Of a stretch of 64,000 nucleotides of DNA, positions 56,733 to 64,000 are shown one piece after another. A model generated the notes under the pieces. The model was given only the letters and a program-made list of their open reading frames with translations, had not been told where the DNA came from and ran no database searches. Numbering within the stretch: the first letter of the stretch is position 1; each line of letters opens with the position of its first letter. The stretch is from Mesorhizobium sp. B2-3-4 (lineage in GTDB: Bacteria > Pseudomonadota > Alphaproteobacteria > Rhizobiales > Rhizobiaceae): assembly GCF_006442315.1 (NCBI RefSeq), contig NZ_VFVY01000007.1, forward strand, positions 1 to 64,000, read 5' to 3'. The position numbers and the translations under genes were made by a program.

Positions 56733-59200
56733 TGGCCGCGCTCTATCCCGTCCAGGACGTCTTCACCCGTGGCGAGATCAGTCCGCGTCTGCATGCCCGT
56801 GCCTCGCTCGATTTCTACCGCGCAGCGCTCGCCAGATGCGAGAACTTCGTCACCTTGCCGCATGGCGGCATCCGCAAGCGCGGCGGCACCTATTTCGCCG
56901 GCGAGGTCAAGATCTCGGCAGGGAAGACGCGGCTGATCCCCTTCATCTTCTCGGCCGACCAGGCCTATGCGCTCGAATTCGGCGACCAGTATATCCGCGT
57001 CTATGCCTATGGTGCGCGCGTCGGCACGGTGGAGATGGCTTCGCCCTATCTGGAGGCGGACCTGTTCGAGCTCGCCTACGTCCAGTCGGCCGACCAGATG
57101 TGGATCACCCATCGCGACTATCCGCCCAAGGTGCTGACGCGCAGCGCACACATGGTATGGGCGCTCGACGACTACGATTTTCTCGACGGTCCCTATGATC
57201 CGATCAACGACACGGCCACGACGCTGAGGCCATCGAGCACGGGGCATGCGACGCCGAGGATGACCTCTTCGACGGCGCCGAGCGGCACCGTCACCGACGA
57301 CGGCTCGGGCACCAACAGCTACAAGGTGTTCGACCGCGACATCACCCAGCAGATCGCCATCACCACGGGCAGCAGCGGCTTTGTCCAATACCAGTTTCCG
57401 GGCGGGCAGGGCAAAGCGGTGAACGCCTACTGGCTCGCCGCGTCCGATAATGTCGCCTCCAATGGCGACATGGCGACCCAATGGACGCTCTCGGCCTCCA
57501 ATGACGGGGTCAACTACATCTCGCTCGACAGCCGCGCCGGCGAGGTCGGCTGGTCGGGTTCGGAAGTGCGCTTCTACGAGTTCCAGAACAAGTCTGCCTA
57601 CGAATATTACAAATTCGCCTTTTCGGGCGGCGGGGGCGGCGATGCCGACATTACCAGCCTGGCGGAGATCGCCATGGCCGAGAGCGGCGACACGATGGCG
57701 CCGTTCGACCTGACGGCATCCTCGGTCACCGGCATCAATGGCGATACCGGCTTCCAGGCCAGCGATGTCGGCCGCGCCATCCGCCTGCTCGGCGCCGACA
57801 ATGTCTGGCGCTGGGCGAGGATCACCAGCCGCACCAGCACGACTGTGGTGAAGATCCGGCTTTTCGGTCACGCACTGCCCGACGCCTCGCCGATAACGCG
57901 CTGGCGGCTCGGCACCTTCGTGCCCGGCAAATTTGTCGAGAGCGGATCGCTCTATGAGGAGCGGCTCGCGTTCAGCCGGCGGTTTTCCGTCTATGCGTCG
58001 GCGACCGGCGATTTCGACAATTTCGCGCTCGGCGAAAAGGATGACGATGCGCTGGAATTCATCCAGGCCGGTGGCGGCCAGGCCAACGACATCGTCTGGA
58101 TCACCGATTCCGACGGAGCGCTGCTGATCGGCACATCGGGCGGCGTGCGCGCGCTGTCGGGCTCGGGCATAGACGAGGCGCTGACGCCGTCCTCATTCAA
58201 GAACCGGCGCTCGCGCACCTTCGGCTGCGCCCGCATCCGCCCGGTCGATGCCGGCCAGTCGTTCCTTTATGTGACGCGCTCGCGCAGATCGATCGCCGAA
58301 CTGACGCAGACCGCGCAGAGCCGCTTCACCTCCGACGATGTCGGCCAGATCTCCGAGCATATTCCCAAGCAAGGCGTGGTCGAGCTGGCCTTCCAGACCG
58401 ATCCCGACCCCTTGCTTTGGTTTCCGCTCGATAATGGCGAGCTCGGCGGCTACACGCACCAGCCGAGCCAGGAAGTGCGCGGAATGCACCGGCATCGCCT
58501 CGGCGGCAGCTTCAGCGGTATTGGCTGGGCGGTCGTCGAAAGTGCCGTAGTGACGCCTGGCCAGGACGGCAATGACGACCTTTGGCTGGTCGTCAAGCGC
58601 ACCATTGGCGGCGTGACGAAGCGCTACATCGAGATCAAGACCGCGCCGTTCGAATATGTCGCCGTCACTGATGCCTTCGAGGTCGATTGCGGCCTGACTT
58701 ATGTTGGTGCCGCGGTGACCACAGTCGGCGGCGCCATGCATCTCGCCGGCCAGTCCGTCGATGTGCTGGCCGACGGCAAGGTCTACCGCGGCCTTACCGT
58801 CAGCGGCGGCGGCACGGTGACGCTGCCTGGCGGCGCGACCGCCGCCAGATGGCAGCTCGGCCTGCCCTATGCCGCGGCCGCCGACACGCTGGAGCTCGAT
58901 GTCGGCGGCCGCGACGGCTCCCTCATCGGACGCCGCAAGAAGGTGGCGAAGGCGATCCTGTCGCTGCTCGAGACCGACACGACCGGGCTGGAAGTGCAAT
59001 CCCTGATGCGTGGTCTCTGGGAACCGGTGCGCCTGCCCTCGATCGTCGCACCCGACGGGCGGGCGACTTTGTTCACCGGCAATGTCGAGGTGCCGATCGA
59101 CGACAGCTGGGAAGGGCAGGGCCGGGTGCGCATCCGCCATGTCAACCCGACGCCCTGCACGATCCGGGCGTTCACGCCGGTGTTTGACGCCGAGCCGTAG
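56732..59200 (+). CDS. Tail tubular protein B-like (T7 gp12 role)
   Basis: 822 aa from ATG 56732 with GGAGGGCG upstream. PVQDVFTRGEISPRLHARAS, LARCENFVTLPHGGIRKRGG, then FIFSADQAYALEFGDQYIRV and QSADQMWITHRDYPPKVLTR are signatures of the large podovirus tail-nozzle family. LPGAF-like EERLAFSRRFSVYASATGDF and the late AAAWQLGLPYA-type segment continue the match. The protein would form the tail tube tip through which ejection proteins leave. Confidence 0.88.
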   Translation: MAALYPVQDVFTRGEISPRLHARASLDFYRAALARCENFVTLPHGGIRKRGGTYFAGEVKISAGKTRLIPFIFSADQAYALEFGDQYIRVYAYGARVGTVEMASPYLEADLFELAYVQSADQMWITHRDYPPKVLTRSAHMVWALDDYDFLDGPYDPINDTATTLRPSSTGHATPRMTSSTAPSGTVTDDGSGTNSYKVFDRDITQQIAITTGSSGFVQYQFPGGQGKAVNAYWLAASDNVASNGDMATQWTLSASNDGVNYISLDSRAGEVGWSGSEVRFYEFQNKSAYEYYKFAFSGGGGGDADITSLAEIAMAESGDTMAPFDLTASSVTGINGDTGFQASDVGRAIRLLGADNVWRWARITSRTSTTVVKIRLFGHALPDASPITRWRLGTFVPGKFVESGSLYEERLAFSRRFSVYASATGDFDNFALGEKDDDALEFIQAGGGQANDIVWITDSDGALLIGTSGGVRALSGSGIDEALTPSSFKNRRSRTFGCARIRPVDAGQSFLYVTRSRRSIAELTQTAQSRFTSDDVGQISEHIPKQGVVELAFQTDPDPLLWFPLDNGELGGYTHQPSQEVRGMHRHRLGGSFSGIGWAVVESAVVTPGQDGNDDLWLVVKRTIGGVTKRYIEIKTAPFEYVAVTDAFEVDCGLTYVGAAVTTVGGAMHLAGQSVDVLADGKVYRGLTVSGGGTVTLPGGATAARWQLGLPYAAAADTLELDVGGRDGSLIGRRKKVAKAILSLLETDTTGLEVQSLMRGLWEPVRLPSIVAPDGRATLFTGNVEVPIDDSWEGQGRVRIRHVNPTPCTIRAFTPVFDAEP

Positions 59201-59221
59201 GAGCCGGCGCCGGAACTGCCG

Positions 59222-59244
59222 ATCTCCCACCAAGTGGGGGAGAT
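59222..59244. repeat. Short palindromic hairpin
   Basis: ATCTCCC-loop-GGGGGAGAT between the nozzle and coiled-coil genes, a variant of the intergenic hairpin family. It may attenuate downstream transcription. Confidence 0.5.
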
Positions 59245-59284
59245 ACCCCCCTTCGCCGGCCCACACTCCAAAAAGGACATCCCA

Positions 59285-59953
59285 ATGACATCCCCCCATG
59301 CCGAACAGCTCGGCAGGGCGCGGACGGCTGCCGAATTCGCGGCCGTCATCGCCTTGCTCGACACCGACCTCAACGACGCGATCACCCGCAAGGGCGAACT
59401 GGCCGAGGCAGAGGACCGCGCGGTCTTCGGCGATGGCGACCTGGCCGCCGCGCGTGCGGCGCTCGACGACTGCAACGACCAGATCGCGCTTCTCGAAAAA
59501 GCCATCGACGCTGCCGGCAAGCGCCGCGCGGAGGCGGCGCTAAGCGAAGCCCGCGCCGACATCGCGGCCCTTGGCGAGGAGATCAAGACCAGGGCAATCC
59601 TGCTTGGCGAACGCTGGCGCGGCGTGCACCGGCTGGTCGAGCAGTTGCGCCAGGAACTGTTCGAGGCCGATGCGCTCGCCCGCGCCATCACCACCGCCAA
59701 CGGCCTGTTCGATGCCGCCGGCGTCCGCGATCTGAAGGTGAACCTGACCACCACCCGCCGCGCCGCCATGGCTGGCGCGCGAGCGCCAGCACCCGCCCGG
59801 CTCAGCCGGCCGGCACTGCAGGCCGACAGGCTGCTTTTGTCCTTCCTAAGCCCCGGCGGCGCGCTCGACCCGCGCCCGCCGCTCGGCGCGCCCGTGGACG
59901 GCGTCAAAAGCAAATTCATTCCCGCAACTCCCTCTCTGAACGAACGAGGCTGA
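59285..59953 (+). CDS. Coiled-coil phage protein
   Basis: 222 aa from ATG 59285. Residues 15-150 are strongly helical and charged (ITRKGELAEAEDRAVFGDGD, LLEKAIDAAGKRRAEAALSE, LVEQLRQELFEADALARAIT). No domain recognised. Its place between nozzle and gp14-like genes suggests an accessory internal or scaffold role. Confidence 0.65.
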   Translation: MTSPHAEQLGRARTAAEFAAVIALLDTDLNDAITRKGELAEAEDRAVFGDGDLAAARAALDDCNDQIALLEKAIDAAGKRRAEAALSEARADIAALGEEIKTRAILLGERWRGVHRLVEQLRQELFEADALARAITTANGLFDAAGVRDLKVNLTTTRRAAMAGARAPAPARLSRPALQADRLLLSFLSPGGALDPRPPLGAPVDGVKSKFIPATPSLNERG

Positions 59954-59956
59954 ACT

Positions 59957-60478
59957 ATGTGCACACTTGCCCTTCTTGGACTGGCAGGCACGGCCCTGTC
60001 GGTCGGCGGCGCGCTGATGGAAGGCCAGCAGCAGAAGCAGATGGCCGACTACCGGGCCAGGGCCTATGAGCAGCAGGCGCGGGCCGAGGCGCAGAGTTCC
60101 GCCTTCGAACAGAGCCAGGAGCGCCACAAGCAGGACCTGCTGCAGGCCCAAGCGCGCGCCCAGGCCGGCGCCTCCGGCGTCGGCATAGCGGGTTCGCCGA
60201 CCGAGGTGCTGGCCGCCAACGCCAGGCAGGACCAGATGGACCTTAAGGCACTTCAGTACAGCTCGCAGCTGCGCCAGAACAACCTCAACGACCAGGCCAC
60301 CATCTCGCGCTTCTCCGGCAAGCAGGCGGCCACGGCATCGATCTTCAGCGCCGGCAGCAATCTCGTTGGCGGCCTCTCCAAAATCTACGACCCGACGAAG
60401 GCCGTGACCTTTGGCAGTCCGGCATTTTCGCCTCGGGCGAGCGCGGCCATAGCCAACGGCTATTCGGGGCTTTACTAA
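59957..60478 (+). CDS. Internal virion protein (T7 gp14-like)
   Basis: 173 aa. A hydrophobic N-terminus (LALLGLAGTALSVGGALMEG) is followed by a long helix (RARAYEQQARAEAQSSAFEQ) and ASGVGIAGSPTEVLAANARQ, the conserved SGVxxxGSPxxVL motif of gp14-like ejection proteins. In T7 gp14 is the first ejected protein and sits in the outer membrane. The next gene, T5, starts one base after its stop (TAAAATGG). Confidence 0.8.
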   Translation: MCTLALLGLAGTALSVGGALMEGQQQKQMADYRARAYEQQARAEAQSSAFEQSQERHKQDLLQAQARAQAGASGVGIAGSPTEVLAANARQDQMDLKALQYSSQLRQNNLNDQATISRFSGKQAATASIFSAGSNLVGGLSKIYDPTKAVTFGSPAFSPRASAAIANGYSGLY

Positions 60479-60479
60479 A

Positions 60480-62885
60480 ATGGTCCACGTCATCCCCCTT
60501 TCCGTTGGCCAGCGCCGGCTCGATACCGGCAATGCGCCGCGATATCCCCAGGGCTCGCCGATCGGCGGCGCCATGCAGGGTTTCGGCGACGAGCTTTCCG
60601 CTCTCGCCGAGCATTACCGGCAGATGACAGAGCGGCAGGAAGCGTTCGACGCCGAACTGGCGCGTCGCAAGTTCAATGGCCAGATCGCGCAGGCGGAAGA
60701 CGAGGCGACGGCGAACGCGCCGGCCGACGGTGCCGGCCTGCATGACGCTATGTATGGCCTGGTCGATCCGCGCACCGGCCGGGTGGTGAAGACAGGCCTG
60801 TTCGACAAGCTGTTCGACAAGTTCCTGCCGACCATGCCCGAAAGCCAGCGTGCAAACTTCGCCCGACAGAAGGAGCCGATGCGCGCGATCGGCTCGCCGC
60901 GCATGGCGCTGCGGCAGAAGACGAGACGCGACGACTACGAGCTGGCCGAGTGGACCAAGGTCGACACCATGTCCACCAGCGCCATCGCGAACAGCGATCC
61001 GAACGACACCGCGAACTTCGAGGCGATCCGGCAGAGCGGGTCCAACCTGATCGCCAAGATCGGTAACCCGCTCATCAGGCAAGCGGCCGAAGTGGCCTGG
61101 CGCACCAACACCGCCAAGGCGCTGGTCCAGGCAATGATCGCCAAGGACCCGAAGCGCGCCGCGGAGATGCTGGGCGCGGCGCAGGGCCGGACGAAGGACG
61201 ATGCCGCAGAGGTGGCTGGTGGTTCGCAACAAATCGGTGCCAGTCGCGAGAACGAGACCAGCGCTGTGGGCAGCACGGCGGCAGCTCCTTTGAATACCGA
61301 CTCCACAGCGCCGGCGGTTGCGGCGGACAGAACCGCCGTCCTTGCGGCAGCTCCGTGGATTGCCGATCTGCCGCAGAACGATCTGCAGGATCTTGGCCAG
61401 AAGGCCCAAGTTGCGATGACGACACAACTCTTCGATGCGCGCACCAATGTCCAACTCGCTCACCAGTATGCACCGGACGCCCTCATGTACACCGGCTCTT
61501 ACTCCGGCAAGAGACCGGACGATGCAGACTTCGCTGCGGTCTATGGCGCCGAGGAGGGCGGCAAACAGTCTCTGGATCTCGAACGGACGTTCAAGGTCGG
61601 CCACCAGGCATTCGACATGGTCAGAATGCCGAAAGATGCCATCGAGGCAAAAGTGCTCGCTGCCACGCCAAAGCCGGGCAGTGACACTTCGGAGCAGGAT
61701 CAGGCAGAGTTTGACATAACGGCGGCCGCTGCCAGGCAGGTGTTGCAGGCTCGCGCCGCCGCTCCCGCCGACTTTGTTCGCAAGATTGATCCGACAGCGG
61801 ACGCATACTGGAATGCGGTATCGAGCAAAGACAGCTACGATCCGAGCGATCTCCCGAAGGCGATCGCCCGCTCTGTCGCGGTTCAGCTGCAGCTTGGATT
61901 CAAGCAAGTCCAGCCGCTGCCGCCGTCTATCGTCAAAAACCTGGTCGACACCTTGAACGACGAGAAAATCCCACAGCGTGAGCGGGATGGCGTGCTGCAG
62001 GATTTATTTGCGGGCACGTCTGATCAGGGTGTCCTGGCAGCCATGGCGTTGCAACTGAGCAACGAGAACCAGTCTCGGATTGCGCGAAGCATTGCGAACA
62101 ACGCAATTCCTGTATCCGCGGAGGAACGTGTCAACCGAAATCTGGCTGCCTTCGATGTCTTGCCTGCGCCCCTGAAGGCGCTCGTAGCGCTCAATGACAC
62201 CGTACGTCTGATGGCGGACGGAGCGACATTTGGGTACGCGGACAAATTCGCCGCCACCATGAATTCGCTGATCTCGGGCAGCAGCTACGAGGAAGAACTC
62301 GCCGCTCAACGTGCCGGGACACAGGATTCGAGAGATCGAGCCAACTCTGCCGGGATCGTTGCGGAGGCACTTGGTGCGTATCTGACCGGCCGGGGCCTTG
62401 GAGAGTCCGGCATCACACTTACCGGCCGGTTTGGCACAGCTACGATGGAGGGCTTGTCCGGCGTTCTCGCTCGCGCAGGCCTTATGGGCATCGAGGGGGC
62501 GGCTTATGGCGGCGTCGAAGCGGCCGGTCACGATGAGCCGATCGGCAGCGGTATGGCATCCGGCGCGCTATGGGGCGCCGGCACTCAATTTTTGAAAGAA
62601 AAGGCAAATGTAATTCACAACGAGTTGCCGGGCTGGCTAGGAGGCCGCTCAAAGCCTCTTCGTAAGAAGTGGGAAATCGAGTATAATAAAGACTGGCCCA
62701 TAGATCCCGATACAGGCCGGAATATGGATCTCCATCATAAGCGTCCACGGTCTGCGGGCGGGACAGACGACGTGTGGAATTATGAGCCTCTCAGTAGAGC
62801 CGACCACATCAAGCATCACAAAGAACAGGGCCACTTTAAGATTTGGGGCGGCTGGAGCAGAGGTAACAGAGGATCAAAACCGTGA
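60480..62885 (+). CDS. Ejection-protein-like toxin carrier T5 with HNH nuclease domain
   Basis: 801 aa. N-terminus MVHVIPLSVGQRRLDTGNAP and the conserved RRKFNGQIAQAEDEATANAP identify the carrier. The middle shares TGSYSGKRPDDADFAAVYGA with T1. The last ~60 residues are an HNH nuclease: WEIEYNKDWPIDPDTGRN, then MDLHHKRPRSAGGTDDVWNY with His752/His753, Asn767 and IKHH His779/780. Directly behind the gp14-like gene, it occupies the place of T7 gp15/gp16 and is probably the ancestral carrier position. Its stop overlaps the immunity gene. Confidence 0.82.
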   Translation: MVHVIPLSVGQRRLDTGNAPRYPQGSPIGGAMQGFGDELSALAEHYRQMTERQEAFDAELARRKFNGQIAQAEDEATANAPADGAGLHDAMYGLVDPRTGRVVKTGLFDKLFDKFLPTMPESQRANFARQKEPMRAIGSPRMALRQKTRRDDYELAEWTKVDTMSTSAIANSDPNDTANFEAIRQSGSNLIAKIGNPLIRQAAEVAWRTNTAKALVQAMIAKDPKRAAEMLGAAQGRTKDDAAEVAGGSQQIGASRENETSAVGSTAAAPLNTDSTAPAVAADRTAVLAAAPWIADLPQNDLQDLGQKAQVAMTTQLFDARTNVQLAHQYAPDALMYTGSYSGKRPDDADFAAVYGAEEGGKQSLDLERTFKVGHQAFDMVRMPKDAIEAKVLAATPKPGSDTSEQDQAEFDITAAAARQVLQARAAAPADFVRKIDPTADAYWNAVSSKDSYDPSDLPKAIARSVAVQLQLGFKQVQPLPPSIVKNLVDTLNDEKIPQRERDGVLQDLFAGTSDQGVLAAMALQLSNENQSRIARSIANNAIPVSAEERVNRNLAAFDVLPAPLKALVALNDTVRLMADGATFGYADKFAATMNSLISGSSYEEELAAQRAGTQDSRDRANSAGIVAEALGAYLTGRGLGESGITLTGRFGTATMEGLSGVLARAGLMGIEGAAYGGVEAAGHDEPIGSGMASGALWGAGTQFLKEKANVIHNELPGWLGGRSKPLRKKWEIEYNKDWPIDPDTGRNMDLHHKRPRSAGGTDDVWNYEPLSRADHIKHHKEQGHFKIWGGWSRGNRGSKP

Positions 62886-63361
62886 CAACAAGCCTGGATG
62901 ATGCCAGCCCTGATTTGAATAGCGTAAAGCCTCTGGCGCCCGACGATCGGCGTTGGAGTGTAGAATTTAGGGATGCCCGCCGTCGGGCGCGACGATATCT
63001 TGAATCTCACAACTGGGTATCGGCTATCAAAGGTGAATACCTTGGATATCGGCTAGACGGCGTCATATACGTCTTCCTCTTCGAATTCTTGCCCGCTGAG
63101 CCCGATGTACCGTCATGGACATGGGTGATCATTGGCGATGTGCCTTCGGCTTACATTAGCTGTCACCATGCCAAGACGCCCTATGTGGCGCTGGACGGCT
63201 ACATTGGCGCCATGGAAGAGTGGGTCGAAGCAGCCCGCGAGGGAAACTCGGTCGAAGACATTATCCCTGTGAACGTGCCTGCAACGCCTGCCTATGCAGA
63301 GATGCTTGCGAGCCGGCTCAAATTCATCGACGAGCAGATCCTGCCGCTGCTTCCGCACTGA
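62882..63361 (+). CDS. Putative immunity protein for T5
   Basis: 159 aa from GTG 62882, overlapping the toxin stop by 4 bp. RWSVEFRDARRRARRYLESH, GVIYVFLFEFLPAEPDVPSW, YVALDGYIGAMEEWVEAARE and LKFIDEQILPLLPH. Acidic overall, helical at both ends, with no signal or membrane segment. Translational coupling to an HNH toxin gives the immunity call; the family was not recognised. Confidence 0.7.
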   Translation: MTTSLDDASPDLNSVKPLAPDDRRWSVEFRDARRRARRYLESHNWVSAIKGEYLGYRLDGVIYVFLFEFLPAEPDVPSWTWVIIGDVPSAYISCHHAKTPYVALDGYIGAMEEWVEAAREGNSVEDIIPVNVPATPAYAEMLASRLKFIDEQILPLLPH

Positions 63362-63396
63362 TTTTCCATACGTGGTCGTACGCGAACGCTCTTAGG

Positions 63397-63466
63397 TAGT
63401 GCACTCTTAACGATCTCCACGTGATTGGAGACCGACCCGTGGAAAAGAGTGCACTGTCACCGTAAT
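63397..63466. repeat. 96-bp inverted-end element, copy D (left end degraded)
   Basis: AGTGCACT at the left and the intact right end AGTGCACTGTCACCGTAATT. The centre (GATCTCCACGTGATTGGAGA) differs from copies B and C. It lies 36 bp after the T5 immunity stop and 45 bp before the next immunity-type gene, the same junction pattern as copies A-C. Confidence 0.75.
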
Positions 63467-63510
63467 TCCCATGGGGCGAAGATCAACAAAGTCACGATTG
63501 GAGATCGCTA

Positions 63511-64000
63511 GTGTTCGAGAGATTCCGGCGAATTTTTCTCATGGATGATGAGCGAACGCCTCCAATTAATAACCTTCCACTCGATACAAAAGTGGCTGGA
63601 CTGAATGAATTGCTGGCAGAGTTCGGTGGCGCTTCGTTCAACCGTGGTTTGTACCGAATGGTTCGCGCATCAGACGTGGCGGATTGGAACGCCCGTGTCT
63701 GCCTGGGTTTCCCTAAATTCACTGGGCGCATCACCTGCTTTGGTTATGATTGGCAAGGAACGGCATTTGCCACTGACGCGTGGCGGTTGGAGCAAGGAGA
63801 GCCAGGCGTGGTGATGTTCGAGCCGGGCACCGGAAAGGCCCTGCAGATACCGGCCAATGTCCGAACTTTCCACGAGGTCGAGCTGATACAGGACGAAGAC
63901 GCTGCGTTGGCCGCAAACATATACACTGATTGGCGCAGGGCTGGCGGCGCTGAGCCGTCCTACAACCAATGCATAGGTTACAAGAAGCCGCTGTTCCTAA
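63511..64000 (+). CDS. DUF1851/Tdi1-type immunity protein, runs off the window
   Basis: Open from GTG 63511 (GGAGA upstream) to the window end, at least 163 aa: RFRRIFLMDDERTPPINNLP, LLAEFGGASFNRGLYRMVRA, CFGYDWQGTAFATDAWRLEQ, VVMFEPGTGKALQIPANVRT, then NQCIGYKKPLFL. The FGYDWxGxxFAxD, MFEPGTG and CxGYKxPLFL elements match the Tdi1-like (DUF1851) immunity family known from T6SS toxin loci. No toxin stands directly before it; it follows repeat copy D, so it is a displaced cassette. Confidence 0.75.
   Translation, partial: MFERFRRIFLMDDERTPPINNLPLDTKVAGLNELLAEFGGASFNRGLYRMVRASDVADWNARVCLGFPKFTGRITCFGYDWQGTAFATDAWRLEQGEPGVVMFEPGTGKALQIPANVRTFHEVELIQDEDAALAANIYTDWRRAGGAEPSYNQCIGYKKPLFL

Noticed and set aside
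31320..64000. Gene transfer agent of the Rhodobacter type
   Set aside because: Portal, nozzle, gp14-like and capsid genes follow podovirus order, and no siphovirus-type tail-tube, tape-measure or GTA protease genes are present.

Overview
The window is high-GC alphaproteobacterial chromosome, most likely Rhizobiales and probably Mesorhizobium. Evidence: DUF982, DUF3606 and DUF3309 small proteins, an HWE-family histidine kinase, GGAAC-N16-CGTT promoters typical of the alphaproteobacterial sigma-EcfG general stress response, and RIME-like palindromic intergenic repeats.

Bases 1-31,313 are ordinary accessory chromosome. From left to right: a LysR regulator divergent from an SDR oxidoreductase; a di-heme cytochrome c peroxidase divergent from a secreted phosphoesterase; an Lrp regulator; two secreted hypotheticals; a MocR-type regulator divergent from a PNPOx-like flavoprotein; a GNAT gene cut by an in-frame stop; an aminotransferase behind a perfect 10-bp inverted repeat; a VOC protein; a second GNAT; a C39-like protein next to a D-Ala-D-Ala ligase; a long AI-2E exporter; an RHH protein with an HWE kinase; an unusual tRNA-Gln(UUG); an alpha/beta hydrolase; a 1,122-residue autotransporter; and a cluster of small stress-type genes (MgtC/SapB, DUF982, DUF3606, DUF3309, a 44-aa membrane peptide), several with EcfG promoters. 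It ends with crcB behind a fluoride riboswitch.

Bases 31,320-64,000 are a podovirus (T7-like) structural locus: terminase, Gp13-like, portal, Bbp19-like, scaffold, capsid, gp11/gp12-like tail proteins and gp14-like internal protein. No integrase, replication or lysis gene is visible. The large terminase is split by a MarR/TetX-like monooxygenase pair, so the locus is a defective prophage or a domesticated particle. Where T7 keeps its ejection proteins gp15/gp16 there is instead a family of long helical proteins (shared N-terminus MxHVIPLS) with different C-terminal toxin domains. Each is followed at once by immunity-like genes: an HH/NPPIG nuclease-like domain, a RelA/SpoT-like domain, an orphan toxin fragment, a TNT-type NAD glycohydrolase and an HNH nuclease. 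Orphan toxin tails and repeated immunity genes fill 38.5-45 kb, as in CDI and Rhs loci.

The locus is built as three parallel units. Each starts with the same element of about 90 bp, a sigma70-type promoter running into a Rho-independent terminator about 30 bp after the predicted start, at 31,345, 45,082 and 52,347. Each then runs through structural genes and ends in a toxin/immunity cassette. A second repeat, a 96-bp element with 20-bp perfect inverted ends, sits where toxin genes are truncated. My main inference is that this is a phage-derived polymorphic toxin system in which ejection-type virion proteins carry interchangeable effector domains. The sequence shows the architecture; delivery and function are untested.
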